NCBI RefSeq assembly: GCF_023333595.1
Contig: NZ_JAIQZM010000001.1
Coordinates: forward strand, 611,251-675,250
DNA: 64,000 bases
Direction: 5' to 3'
Source: Argonema galeatum A003/A1
GTDB lineage: Bacteria > Cyanobacteriota > Cyanobacteriia > Cyanobacteriales > Aerosakkonemataceae
The notes beneath the pieces were generated by a model. It was given only the letters and a program-made list of their open reading frames with translations. It was not told the DNA's origin and ran no database searches. Position 1 is the stretch's first letter, and each line of letters starts with the position of its first letter. This document shows, piece by piece, positions 24,490-33,615 of this stretch. Position numbers and translations under genes: made by a program.

Positions 24490-26115
24490 ATGAGCAAAAA
24501 TCCGCAGCAACCAGAAGCATCTGCCGCCGTTTTAGGCGGACAAAATGCTCCCCATGCAGCATTAATACAACAGCTGGATCTAATGATTCGAGCGCGTTAC
24601 CCGCTGCTGTACATTGTCGCCGCCGAAGAAGAACCAGTTGAAGAAGTGCTGCACCAAGTAGCCGCACAGCAAAATCAGCGTAAACTTTTGTTTTGGGATA
24701 TCGTGCGCGGTTGGGATGACAATGGTGCCGATAAAGGCTCTGTCATAGCGGCGTTAGCTAGAATTGGCAAAGCAACCGGACAAGAAGCGACTATTTTTGT
24801 GCTGCGGGATTTGCACCCGGTTTTGAGAAATCCCTACACAGATAAAAACGCGCCAGTAGTCAGGGAGTTGCGAAATTTGACGCGCACCTTAAAGCGCAAT
24901 CGCCAAACTTTAATTCTGACTTCTCACACGCTGGAATTGCCATCTGAGTTGAGGGAAGAAACAACGGTGATTGACTTCCCTTTACCAGACGTGAAAGAAA
25001 TTAATTATCTGATTAGCCAGCTAGTGGTGCCAGAAAAGCTGAAGGTGAGCGGGTTAGCTAAAGAACAACTAATTAAAGCTTGTCAGGGGTTGAGTAGAGC
25101 CAGAATTGGGCGGGTATTAGCTAAAGCTTTAGCCGCCAAACAACAAGTAGATGATACGGATATCGTCGGAGTACTGGAGGAGAAAAAGCAAGCAATTCGC
25201 CAAACCGAAATATTAGAGTTTTTCACAACAAGAGAATCGCTTAAAAATGTCGGCGGATTGGAAAATCTCAAGCAGTGGGTGCGGATGCGGCAAGATGCTT
25301 TTACTGAAGAAGCAAGACGTTACGGCATTCCCAATCCCAAAGGCGTTTTACTTGTTGGGATTCAAGGTACTGGTAAATCGCTTTCAGCTAAAACGATCGC
25401 AAACGAGTGGCGACTGCCTTTGTTGCGTTTAGATACTGGGCGATTGTTTGGTGGAATTGTGGGGGAAAGTGAAAGTCGCGTGCGACAGTTGATTCAAATA
25501 TCTGAAGCTATTGCACCCTGCGTTTTGTGGATTGATGAAATTGATAAGGCGTTCGGCAATATCTCTGCTGGCGTCGATGGAGATTCGGGTACTTCGCGAC
25601 GGGTATTCGGTAGTTTGATTACTTGGATGCAGGAGAAAACAACTCCAGTGTTTATTGTGGCGACGGCGAATAATGTGCGAATTTTGCCTGCTGAGTTGTT
25701 GCGAAAGGGGAGATTTGATGAAATTTTCTTTTTGAATTTGCCTACGGAAGTTGAGCGAATGGATATTTTTAAAGTGCATTTGCAGCGGTTGCGCCCCAGT
25801 CGGATGCGGGAGTTCGATCTGTCGTTGTTGGCTAGAAGTGCGAAGAATTTCAGCGGCGCAGAAATTGAGCAAGTAATTGTGGATGCTATGTACCGGGCGT
25901 TTGGAAGAGAAAGGCAAGATTTCACTACTATAGATATTTTGCGATCGATCGAGGAGACAGTGCCACTGGCTGCGATCGCACGTCACCAAATTGAGGAATT
26001 GAAGCGCTGGGCGGCAGAAGCGGGTGCCAGAACGGCTTCTAACGATACTCGTTTAATGGAGGAATTGAAGCAATTTACCATCCAAAAAGGTATCGGGCCA
26101 CTGGAAGTAGATTGA
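24490..26115 (+). CDS. ycf46: Ycf46-like AAA ATPase
   Basis: The 541-residue protein has the N-terminal domain of Ycf46 (LIQQLDLMIRARYPLLYIVA, LPDVKEINYLISQLV) and a C-terminal AAA module: Walker A GIQGTGKS (290-297), Walker B VLWIDEIDKAF with Asp349-Glu350, and the sensor/arginine-finger region LRKGRFDEIFFL. Ycf46 is encoded in some algal plastids and most cyanobacteria and has been linked to inorganic carbon use. Residues about 12-20 (AAVLGGQNA) resemble a short motif in two other proteins of this window. Two Ycf35-like genes follow in the same direction. Confidence 0.92.
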   Translation: MSKNPQQPEASAAVLGGQNAPHAALIQQLDLMIRARYPLLYIVAAEEEPVEEVLHQVAAQQNQRKLLFWDIVRGWDDNGADKGSVIAALARIGKATGQEATIFVLRDLHPVLRNPYTDKNAPVVRELRNLTRTLKRNRQTLILTSHTLELPSELREETTVIDFPLPDVKEINYLISQLVVPEKLKVSGLAKEQLIKACQGLSRARIGRVLAKALAAKQQVDDTDIVGVLEEKKQAIRQTEILEFFTTRESLKNVGGLENLKQWVRMRQDAFTEEARRYGIPNPKGVLLVGIQGTGKSLSAKTIANEWRLPLLRLDTGRLFGGIVGESESRVRQLIQISEAIAPCVLWIDEIDKAFGNISAGVDGDSGTSRRVFGSLITWMQEKTTPVFIVATANNVRILPAELLRKGRFDEIFFLNLPTEVERMDIFKVHLQRLRPSRMREFDLSLLARSAKNFSGAEIEQVIVDAMYRAFGRERQDFTTIDILRSIEETVPLAAIARHQIEELKRWAAEAGARTASNDTRLMEELKQFTIQKGIGPLEVD

Positions 26116-26128
26116 ACCCCACCCCCGT

Positions 26129-26152
26129 CCCCTCCCCGTCTACAGGGAGGGG
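26129..26152. repeat. Hairpin CCCCTCCC/GGGAGGGG between ycf46 and the first ycf35-like gene
   Basis: CCCCTCCC (26129-26136) and GGGAGGGG (26145-26152) form a perfect 8-bp stem. It lies 13 bases after the ycf46 stop and about 55 before the next start, so it could partly terminate or protect transcripts. It lacks a T-run. Confidence 0.6.
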
Positions 26153-26208
26153 TGGAAATCAGAGAAAAACTATTTTCCCAAAAATTACTACTAAGGAGGG
26201 TTAAAGTC

Positions 26209-26622
26209 ATGTCACATTTCACTTCCATCAAAACAGAGATCAGAGATGTCAACGCGCTGGTGAAGGCGTTAGAAGATGTGGGTTTCAAAGATCGGGTTGA
26301 AGTTCACGAAGAAGCCCATAAACTTTACGGTTTTCAGGGCGATTTACGAGAGGAAACGGCAGAAGTGGTTATCCGCCGCCAATACCTGGGTTCTGCAAGC
26401 AACGATATCGGCTTCAAGAAGCAGGAGGATGACAGCTATGAAGCGGTGATTTCTTCATACGATCGGGCCTACAAGTATTCCCAGCAATGGCTGAACCAAT
26501 TAACTCAGCGCTACGGTTATCATATACTGATGGCGACAGTACCAGAGCAAGGGTTTACCATTGAAGAAGAAGAAACTTTAGAAGATGGTACGATTCGCGT
26601 ACTGGTAGCACGCTGGGTGTAA
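26209..26622 (+). CDS. Ycf35-like protein (DUF1257), first copy
   Basis: The 137-residue protein from ATG 26209 is preceded by a good Shine-Dalgarno (AAGGAGGG); the longer frame from 26152 runs through a hairpin and is rejected. It begins MSHFTSIKTEIRDVNALVKA and ends EEEETLEDGTIRVLVARWV, the DUF1257/Ycf35 frame. Its partner gene at 26707 shares both ends. Function is unknown; proximity to ycf46 is conserved in cyanobacteria as far as I know. Confidence 0.88.
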   Translation: MSHFTSIKTEIRDVNALVKALEDVGFKDRVEVHEEAHKLYGFQGDLREETAEVVIRRQYLGSASNDIGFKKQEDDSYEAVISSYDRAYKYSQQWLNQLTQRYGYHILMATVPEQGFTIEEEETLEDGTIRVLVARWV

Positions 26623-26706
26623 GGACTTGCCGATTGCAGATGAAAAAATGTCGCATTAAATCTGCGCTCAGATATCTCAAATTTGAAATTAAATGGAGAA
26701 TATTTC

Positions 26707-27081
26707 ATGTCTCATTTCACCACAATCAAAGTCCAAATCAAAAACGCCGAAATTCTGCATGAGTGTTTGGAGGAATTGGGGTATCAGGTCGCTCGCAATG
26801 CGTTTGTACGGGGATATAACGGCGATAAAACTGAGGCTGAATATGTAATTCGGCAGCAAAATGGTTACGATCTGGGTTTTCGCCGCGATGGTGAAAATTA
26901 TGAATTGGTGGCAGATTTTTGGGGAGCGAGGATTAATCAGCAACAGTTTATCAATTCAATTACCAAAAAGTACGCTCACAAAAGTTTAATGGCGACAGTA
27001 CAAGCCGAAGGTTTTAATGTAGAGGAGGAAGAAACTCTGTCAGATGGAACGGTGCGAGTAGTTGTGGCTAGGTGGGTGTAG
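26707..27081 (+). CDS. Ycf35-like protein (DUF1257), second copy
   Basis: The 124-residue protein from ATG 26707, after AAATGGAG, begins MSHFTTIKVQIKNAEILHEC and ends EEEETLSDGTVRVVVARWV. It is a diverged tandem paralogue of the preceding gene, shorter in the middle (YVIRQQNGYDLGFRRDGENY). The 84-base spacer and shared orientation suggest an operon ycf46-ycf35-ycf35. The small DUF2997 protein that often accompanies Ycf35 is at 36760-36972 in this window. Confidence 0.88.
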   Translation: MSHFTTIKVQIKNAEILHECLEELGYQVARNAFVRGYNGDKTEAEYVIRQQNGYDLGFRRDGENYELVADFWGARINQQQFINSITKKYAHKSLMATVQAEGFNVEEEETLSDGTVRVVVARWV

Positions 27082-27254
27082 CGATAGGCTTTCCAACGAA
27101 TTATGCTAGTCCTTAGCATTTAGTTGGGAAGCCTACGTTCAAGAATGTTTAAAAATGGCTCTATCATATAAAGCAACAATGTTTCTCATTGATGCGCCCC
27201 ACAGAGCTAGTTCCCGCTGTACGGGAATTAATTGCCAAACATCAAGCCTAACTC

Positions 27255-27821
27255 TTATGCTGCCAAGATTTGCTCAACAGTTAACGTTAATTCTGGGAAA
27301 GTCGGCGACACAATTGTTTGATTTCCTGTAAACTCTGTTCGCTCGTAAAATCCTTCAACTAGCAACAATATAGAAATTTTCGACTTAATTGGATCGACAA
27401 TCCAATATTCAGGAATTCCTCGCACCGCATATTCAGAGCGTTTGTAGCGGTAATCATCTTGGGGATTTCCTTCACTCACAATTTCCACTGCTAGTATAGG
27501 AGAAGATTCTAAGACAGCAGACGACATCGTTCTGATTGATTCTCGTTGAATTTCTGACAGAATTACTAAATCTGGAATTCTGGATTTTCTTTCAGCAGTG
27601 CGAACGCCTACGCTATTGGGTATGGCGAGCCAATTTAAACCTAACCGTTGGATTTCTGCCTTAAAAATATCGTACAGAAATACCATAATCAGAGCGTGTA
27701 TTCCGCTGGCTGGGGGCATGGGTATTAACTCTCCATTAAACAGTTCATACTTGAGGTCAGTGTCGTCGTGATAGGCAAGATATTCTTCAAAGCTGTATGT
27801 TTTTTTCTGGGTTACAATCAT
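27255..27821 (-). CDS. Uma2 family (DUF820) putative endonuclease
   Basis: The 188-residue protein has the Uma2/DUF820 layout: YSFEEYLAYHDDTDLKYELF near the N-terminus (the Glu in YELFNGE), PDLVILSE (Asp), then ILAVEIVSEGNPQDDYRYKR (E.VS) and YWIVDPIKSKISIL. These residues form a PD-(D/E)XK-like centre. The family is greatly expanded in cyanobacteria and its role is unproven. The product is full length. Confidence 0.9.
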   Translation of the reverse strand: MIVTQKKTYSFEEYLAYHDDTDLKYELFNGELIPMPPASGIHALIMVFLYDIFKAEIQRLGLNWLAIPNSVGVRTAERKSRIPDLVILSEIQRESIRTMSSAVLESSPILAVEIVSEGNPQDDYRYKRSEYAVRGIPEYWIVDPIKSKISILLLVEGFYERTEFTGNQTIVSPTFPELTLTVEQILAA

Positions 27822-27839
27822 TGTTACCGTCTCCTTGTT

Positions 27840-28115
27840 TCACTTAGAAAATGCCTGAACTCGATCGATCCTACGGTTTTTTACAGCTTCGGTTAAAACT
27901 TCTATATCTTTAATCCGCTTGAAGTAAAGTGCTGCATAATTCCGTTGGATTGATGTCCGGTCAAACAGATAGTGCTTAATCCTGTTTTGCCCGGAAGAGT
28001 TTCTAACGAGACTAAGAGCGTAGTCAACCAGTTTTATAGTAGCAACATCTTGGTCTTGTTGTAAAGATTTAGGATCGATCGCATTATTACTGGAATTGAG
28101 CGAGCGCTTTTTCAT
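27840..28115 (-). CDS. Conserved hypothetical protein coupled to the WD40 gene
   Basis: The 91-residue basic protein starts at ATG 28115, which overlaps the WD40 stop in ATGA, so translation is probably coupled. The C-terminal half (NRIKHYLFDRTSIQRNYAAL, YFKRIKDIEVLTEAV) has regular helical character and looks conserved. I do not recognise a domain. An in-frame Met six codons upstream gives a longer but less likely start. Confidence 0.65.
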   Translation of the reverse strand: MKKRSLNSSNNAIDPKSLQQDQDVATIKLVDYALSLVRNSSGQNRIKHYLFDRTSIQRNYAALYFKRIKDIEVLTEAVKNRRIDRVQAFSK

Positions 28116-29347
28116 ACTCCTCGCACTCCCCAAACTCTAATTGTTCGATCCCAACTGCTGCTAACAATTTTGTCTCCATCGGGATTGATTGCAACTGTAG
28201 CAACGCCATCATTATGTCCTTTAAAAATGTGCATTTGCGTTCCCGTTCGCAAATGCCACAATCTAATTGTTTCATCGCGGCTGCAACTAAGAAAAGTGTA
28301 TCCATTTCGACTGATAGCAACAGCGTTCACCTCGTCCCAATGTCCGGTGATAGTGTTTAGCAATTCTCCCGTTTGCAAGTTCCACAGCTTAATTGTTTTA
28401 TCCTGTCCGCCACTAACGAGAATTTTTCCATCGGGACTAATTGCTACAGATTTAACCGACTCTGAATGTCCGGTGAGGGTATGCAATAATTCACCTGTGG
28501 ATAAATTCCACAATTTGATAGTTGAGTCAGCACTAGCGCTGGCTAAAATCTTTCCATCTGGGCTAATAGCAATAGATTTGACTCCTTTTGTATGTCCAGA
28601 TAAAGTGGAAAGTATTTTTTTAGTTGCTAAATTCCACAATTTGATGGTACAATCTTCGCTAGCAGTGATCAGAGTTTTGCCATCAGGTGCGATCGCAACA
28701 CAATTAACTGCCTCGAAATGGGGAACTAGAGTGTATAGCAATCCATTGTCCAAAGTTTTACTTTGTGGCACACTTGGGCCATAATTGCCCGCATTTTGTA
28801 AGTTCCAAACTTTGACGGTGTTATCCCAACTGCTACTAACAAAAGTTTGTCCAGAAGGACTGATAGCAAGGGATTTTACTCCTTCTGTATGTCCTTTGAG
28901 GGTGCGGATGATTTTGCCAGTGTAGAGCGATCGGGCCGTAATAATTTTGTCACTCCCACCACTGATGAGCGTTTGTCCGTTGGGAGATATTGTCAGAGCA
29001 TAAGTAGTGGAGTTGGCTGTAGGATATCTGTGCAAACACCCAAACAGTTGATAGGGGTTGTGTTCTTGTAAAACTTGTTGTAAAATATAGTCTTCGCAAT
29101 CTTGTAGTAGCAAGTACGCAGTTTGCCGAACTTGCCACGATTCATCCCTCAAGGCGGAAAACACCAGTTCTAAACCAGCTTCCCCATATTTGGTTGTCTC
29201 ATGGAGGGCGGTGACTCGTTGGGCTGCGATCGCACTGTTTAAGCGCCGCTTCACGCCTGCTATTCCTCCCAAAACGGCTGCACCGACAGGAGTAGGGGTT
29301 TGACTGCCTAAGACGACATCATAGGCTCTGGGCTGGTTGTGTGCCAT
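28112..29347 (-). CDS. WD40 repeat protein with N-terminal HEAT-like module
   Basis: The 411-residue protein starts with a ~95-residue helical module (YDVVLGSQTPTPVGAAVLGG, then GVKRRL, ALHETTKYGEAGLELVF and WQVRQTAYLLL), also found at the C-terminus of the response regulator at 33616. Residues about 110-408 form six or seven WD40 blades, each with patterns such as LSGHTKGVKSIAISPDGKIL and ASADSTIKLWNL. WD40 propellers are protein-interaction platforms. No enzymatic domain is present. The gene is followed by a translationally coupled small gene. Confidence 0.92.
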   Translation of the reverse strand: MAHNQPRAYDVVLGSQTPTPVGAAVLGGIAGVKRRLNSAIAAQRVTALHETTKYGEAGLELVFSALRDESWQVRQTAYLLLQDCEDYILQQVLQEHNPYQLFGCLHRYPTANSTTYALTISPNGQTLISGGSDKIITARSLYTGKIIRTLKGHTEGVKSLAISPSGQTFVSSSWDNTVKVWNLQNAGNYGPSVPQSKTLDNGLLYTLVPHFEAVNCVAIAPDGKTLITASEDCTIKLWNLATKKILSTLSGHTKGVKSIAISPDGKILASASADSTIKLWNLSTGELLHTLTGHSESVKSVAISPDGKILVSGGQDKTIKLWNLQTGELLNTITGHWDEVNAVAISRNGYTFLSCSRDETIRLWHLRTGTQMHIFKGHNDGVATVAINPDGDKIVSSSWDRTIRVWGVRGV

Positions 29348-29620
29348 TGTACTTTTGGTGTTGTAGTACCTTTTGTATTATGGCGTGGGGAAGGAGGAAT
29401 GGGTATGGGAGGGGAGTGCGATCGCTACCTAGTAAAAGTAAAAAAAAGATTAAACTTCCTTCTTTTCTATCTCAAAGTAGTAAAAGTAGTAGTAAACTTC
29501 CTTATGCTGCATCCTCAAAGTAGGAAAAGTAGGAATAGGTTTAATTACTCTTCGTATCTATGGCAATTTTAAGTGATTTGTGACACCATAATGAAAGCTA
29601 AAAGAAGGAGAAACCTTTAC
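29348..29620. other. Divergent region with AAAGTAG direct repeats
   Basis: Between the WD40 gene and the flavoprotein gene, AAAGTAGTAAAAGTAGTAGT (about 29474) and AAAGTAGGAAAAGTAGGAAT (about 29517) form similar direct repeats, each near AAACTTCCTT or GGTTTAATTA. They could be binding sites for a regulator of either gene. A good ribosome-binding site (AGAAGGAGAAA) lies at about 29603. Confidence 0.4.
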
Positions 29621-31351
29621 ATGAACGAAAAGATATATGACGTTGTAATTTGCGGCGGAGGTTTAGCAGGCTCGACTCTGGCACGACAACTAAAGCTAAC
29701 TATGCCTGAGCTTTCGGTTGTAGTGCTAGACAAAGATGCTTATCCCCTACCAGAAGCAGCGTTTAAAGTTGGAGAATCATCAGTTTACGATGGCGCTTAC
29801 TACTTCGGTCAAATTCTCCAATTAGAAGAGTACTTCGAGAAAGAGCATTTACCTAAACTCGGACTTCGATATTTCTACGGAAACACAAAAGGCGAACTTC
29901 ACAAGCGACCCGAATTTGGTATTTCCGATTTTCCTCCCAAGCCCGGAAGTTATCAAATAGATCGCGGTAAACTTGAGAACGATCTGCGTCTCTTCAACAA
30001 AGAGATGGGCATAGAGGTGCTAGAAAATTGTTTAGTTAAAGACATTGATATTTCCGAAAATCGCGAACAACCGCACCAAATTGTTTACATCCAGCAAGAT
30101 AGCAAAGAATATAAAACGATTAGCGCTCGCTGGGTAGTTGACGCAATGGGGCGTCGCCGTTATATCCAAAAGAAACTCGGTTTAGCAAAACCCAACGATC
30201 CCAAATTTAATGCGGCGTGGTTCCGAGTAAAAGGTCGTGTTGATATCAGCGATTTTGTGCCAAGGACAGAAAAAGAATGGCACGATCGCGTTCCCAATAA
30301 TAACCGCTATTACTCCACAAATCATTTGTGCGGTCGTGGATACTGGGTCTGGCTAATTCCCCTAGCTACAAACCATACCAGCCTTGGGATTGTGGCAAGT
30401 GAGGAATTTCAGCCTTTTAGTGAATTTCATACACAAGAACTAGCATTCGAGTGGTTAGAAAGGAACGAACCTGTAGTGGCAGAAAACCTCAAAGGAAGAG
30501 AGGTTATAGACTTTAAGAAAATGCCAAGATACAGCTACTCCAGTACGAAAGTATTCTCGATAAATCGCTGGGGTTGTGTAGGGGAAGCGGCGGTTTTTGC
30601 CGATCCATTATATTCTCCTGGTTCCGATTTAATTTCCTACGCAAATACCTTACAAACTCACATGATTAGACTTGACCGCGAGGGCAAGCTAACTGAGGAA
30701 ATGGTAGAAGAGGCTAGTAATTTTTACATCGGCCAAAATGATGGTTTGAGCGAGAGCATTCACAATAACTATTCCTATACAGACCACGGCGTCGTGATGG
30801 GAATGAAAAACATCTGGAATATTGCCGTAGGATCGTCTTTCGTTTCGCCCCTGGTATTTAATCCTGAGTTTCTCGATCCAGGAAAAACACCCAAAACTTA
30901 CGTAGGTGTCGATCATCCAGCAATACAGCTAGACAAACGTATGGAGGCGTTGCTTCTGGAGTGGCGAGCTAAGTCCTTGCGGCGGCTGGACTTTGGGTTT
31001 TTAGATTATTGGAAGGGGCTGCCATTTTTGATGGAAATCCGTCAGCGTAATTTAAAATCTAACACAACTGAGCAAGAGCTGATTGACGATCGGATACCAA
31101 ACTTAGACGATTGCGAGGCATTGGCTATCTCAATCTTCTTGTTAGCAGTCGAGGATACAATGCCCGAAATGCTATCCAAGTTTCCAAAGTCGATGTGGGT
31201 GAATGCTTGGGCTATCGGTTTAGACCCCAAAAAATGGGAGTCAGAAGGACTGTTTGAACCCAAAACACAACCCCGCGATTTCAGTCACATAAGGGAACCG
31301 CTCAGGAAATGTGTCCAGGTTAAGGAACCAATGTTAGCTCTAGCTCGTTAG
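29621..31351 (+). CDS. FAD-dependent oxidoreductase, tryptophan halogenase-like
   Basis: The 576-residue protein from ATG 29621 (clear Shine-Dalgarno; an earlier start at 29573 is rejected) has a dinucleotide-binding GGGLAGST at residues 10-17, a KVGESSV segment (49-55), and W242-V-W-L-I-P, which matches the WxWxIP motif of flavin-dependent halogenases. A CVGEAAVFADPLYSPGSDLI block follows, as in the geranylgeranyl-reductase/halogenase superfamily. The C-terminal third (ELIDDRIPNLDDCEALAISI) is unfamiliar. No polyketide or peptide synthetase genes are nearby, so it may act on a free substrate or be a non-halogenating oxidoreductase. Confidence 0.82.
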   Translation: MNEKIYDVVICGGGLAGSTLARQLKLTMPELSVVVLDKDAYPLPEAAFKVGESSVYDGAYYFGQILQLEEYFEKEHLPKLGLRYFYGNTKGELHKRPEFGISDFPPKPGSYQIDRGKLENDLRLFNKEMGIEVLENCLVKDIDISENREQPHQIVYIQQDSKEYKTISARWVVDAMGRRRYIQKKLGLAKPNDPKFNAAWFRVKGRVDISDFVPRTEKEWHDRVPNNNRYYSTNHLCGRGYWVWLIPLATNHTSLGIVASEEFQPFSEFHTQELAFEWLERNEPVVAENLKGREVIDFKKMPRYSYSSTKVFSINRWGCVGEAAVFADPLYSPGSDLISYANTLQTHMIRLDREGKLTEEMVEEASNFYIGQNDGLSESIHNNYSYTDHGVVMGMKNIWNIAVGSSFVSPLVFNPEFLDPGKTPKTYVGVDHPAIQLDKRMEALLLEWRAKSLRRLDFGFLDYWKGLPFLMEIRQRNLKSNTTEQELIDDRIPNLDDCEALAISIFLLAVEDTMPEMLSKFPKSMWVNAWAIGLDPKKWESEGLFEPKTQPRDFSHIREPLRKCVQVKEPMLALAR

Positions 31352-31432
31352 ATCCGATCTGAAAAATTAAGAAGTGCGATCGCTTGCAAACAGGCGATCG
31401 CTCTTTTTTGGAGTGCGATCGACATTTCCCTT

Positions 31433-31592
31433 ATATCATGTCCGGTGGCATCGGTTGTCTAAAAAAAATAACTCTCTTATCTGTGTTCATCTGTGTTCAT
31501 CTGTCTTCATCTGTGGTAAAAATTTAACTCTCGATTCCAACAGACAATTTCTCGCATCACGCTTACGCTACCGATGCAACCGGACATGATAT
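31433..31592. mobile_element. MITE-like element with ~25-bp terminal inverted repeats
   Basis: ATATCATGTCCGGTGGCATC (from 31433) and the reverse complement of the DNA ending at 31592 (ATATCATGTCCGGTTGCATC) agree at all but one of the first 20 bases. The 160-bp interior has no gene but holds TCTGTGTTCATC units in tandem (about 31482-31515), a motif related to the repeat at 22402. No transposase is present; a target-site duplication is not obvious. Confidence 0.6.
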
Positions 31593-31825
31593 TACTTATA
31601 TTTGTGTCTTCTCTAGTTTTTCACACTTTCTTGCTAAGCTAAAAGATAAGTAAAAAAGAATCGCTTTATTATGCAAATTTACAATCCAATCAACTCGCCT
31701 TATAAGTAAATAGGTCAAATTTTATAATCTTGCAAAAATGACTTCAGTTAATTTTCTGAAAGGCTTTGCTTAAGCAAAACAATTTCACTTTAGCAAATTA
31801 CAAATAAAGTTATTTGGTGTTTTTT

Positions 31826-33568
31826 ATGAAAATAACAGATCGAGAACTGTGGCTTTACGTATTACTTTCAAAACTGCCCCGTCCGAAAAGCTACGAGGGG
31901 AAAATTATGTGCGTGGCATTTTTAGGAACCCACGTACCGCTTTTAGCTCTTTTAGTTTATTTTTTAGTCATCAACTCATTTTCGTTGGAGACAACTCTGC
32001 GCGTGCTATTAATTGCGCTAGTTGCGACTTTAATTGGCACTGGCGTCACCCTATATGCTTTGCATAAATTGCTAGCACCGATAATTCTCACTTATTTAGC
32101 ACAAAGAGCTTATATCAATCAAAAAAAGCTACCTAACCTGCCAACTAAATATACTGATGAAGTAGGTATTTTGATGGCAGATACAGTACAAACAATTAAA
32201 AAACTAGATGAAGCGATCGATCATTTAACTAACTACGATGCCATCACAAGTCTTCCAAATCGAGTTTTGTTTGGCGATCGTCTCCAGCAAGCTTTGTTAC
32301 GAAACCAGTCAAGAAATCGCTTGTTAGCTGTGATGGCTTTGAAGTTGAATAACTTTAGAGAGATTAACAATGCTTTGGGAAGCGATGCAGCCGATCGGCT
32401 ACTCAGAGTAGTTGCGGAACGGCTGAGTGCCAATATATCCACTCTCGATATGCTTTCTCGGATTGGCAGTGATGAATTTGCGATCGCACTTACCGAGCTA
32501 ACTGCATCAGAGGATGTGGTAGAGTTTTGTCGATCGGTCCTCAATTCACTCGCCTTACCCATCAATTTATATGGCGATCGGGTAAATACTATTGCTAGCA
32601 TTGGCATTGCTATCTATCCCTTTGATGGGAATACTGTCGATCGGCTTTTGCAAAGTGCCAATACAGCAGTCGATGAAGCTTATCGGCAGATGCCAAACAA
32701 CTACCAGTTTTACTCGGCTAACATGAATGCACAGTTGCAGGAACGCTTAGCTTTAGAAAGTAAATTGCGTTATGCTTTACAGCGAAACGAACTTCAACTT
32801 TACTATCAGCCACGAGTTGACACCAATACGGGCAGAATTGTTAGTGTAGAAGCGCTATTGCGTTGGCAAAACCCCGAACTTGGACTCATCTCTCCAGCCA
32901 AATTTATCCCCATTGCAGAGGCTAATGGTTCGATCGTTCCCATTGGGGAATGGGTTCTACGCACCGCTTGCACTCAAAACCGACTCTGGCAGGAATCGGT
33001 ATCGCAATCGTTGCGTGTAGCAGTTAATTTGTCAGCTCGCCAGTTGGCACAATCGAATCTGGTTGAACGCATCGCCTCGATCCTAAAAGAGACACAACTC
33101 AATCCCGCTTATTTAGAACTTGAGGTTACGGAAAGCCTGATGATGGAGAATCTCGAACAGTCAATTAGCGTACTGGAACAATTGCGTGAATTGGGTGTTA
33201 AGTTAGCACTGGATGATTTTGGCACTGGTTATTCATCTTTAAACTACTTGAGACGTTTTCCGCTCCATACTCTGAAGATCGATCGGTCTTTTGTGCGCGA
33301 CGTTGTTTCTAACTCCCATGACGGAGCAGTTACCAACGCAATTATCACTTTGGCAAAAAGTCTAGACTTAAATATCACCGCTGAGGGTGTAGAAACACAA
33401 GAACAGTATGAATACGTCAAAGCACAAGGTTGCCATGAAATTCAAGGCTACTATTTTAGTCCGCCTATTCCTACCCTTGCCATGACTGCGCTATTAAAGA
33501 AAGGTGAAAGATTTGCTGATTCGGAAGGTTTCAGGAATTTAAGTTTTTCCATCGGGGCTGATGACTAG
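31826..33568 (+). CDS. Membrane GGDEF-EAL protein (cyclic-di-GMP signalling)
   Basis: The protein has 580 residues from ATG 31826. Two transmembrane segments (about 35-56 and 63-85) are followed by a GGDEF domain and an EAL domain. The GGDEF motif is changed to G214-S-D-E-F (RIGSDEFAI), so diguanylate cyclase activity may be reduced or lost. The EAL domain looks active: E342-A-L-L-R-W, LEVTESLMMEN, LDDFGTGYSSLNYL and KIDRSFV are present. The protein probably works mainly as a c-di-GMP phosphodiesterase, with GGDEF as a possible GTP-sensing domain. No sensor domain lies outside the membrane. Confidence 0.92.
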   Translation: MKITDRELWLYVLLSKLPRPKSYEGKIMCVAFLGTHVPLLALLVYFLVINSFSLETTLRVLLIALVATLIGTGVTLYALHKLLAPIILTYLAQRAYINQKKLPNLPTKYTDEVGILMADTVQTIKKLDEAIDHLTNYDAITSLPNRVLFGDRLQQALLRNQSRNRLLAVMALKLNNFREINNALGSDAADRLLRVVAERLSANISTLDMLSRIGSDEFAIALTELTASEDVVEFCRSVLNSLALPINLYGDRVNTIASIGIAIYPFDGNTVDRLLQSANTAVDEAYRQMPNNYQFYSANMNAQLQERLALESKLRYALQRNELQLYYQPRVDTNTGRIVSVEALLRWQNPELGLISPAKFIPIAEANGSIVPIGEWVLRTACTQNRLWQESVSQSLRVAVNLSARQLAQSNLVERIASILKETQLNPAYLELEVTESLMMENLEQSISVLEQLRELGVKLALDDFGTGYSSLNYLRRFPLHTLKIDRSFVRDVVSNSHDGAVTNAIITLAKSLDLNITAEGVETQEQYEYVKAQGCHEIQGYYFSPPIPTLAMTALLKKGERFADSEGFRNLSFSIGADD

Positions 33569-33615
33569 GCAATGGCTGAATCCCCTTTTAGAGTGTGAAG
33601 GCAGGTTATATGCAG

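Noticed and set aside
25429..25989. Minus-strand frames of 143 and 186 residues inside the Ycf46 gene
   Set aside because: They are antisense to the AAA domain and have Ser/Arg-rich composition typical of shadows.
28170..28784. A 204-residue plus-strand frame inside the WD40 gene
   Set aside because: It is the antisense shadow of the WD40 repeats; its periodic residues only mirror them.
29621..31351. Calling the flavoprotein a tryptophan 7-halogenase (PrnA)
   Set aside because: The WxWxIP motif is present, but the catalytic lysine position cannot be confirmed and context is lacking; only family-level naming is justified.
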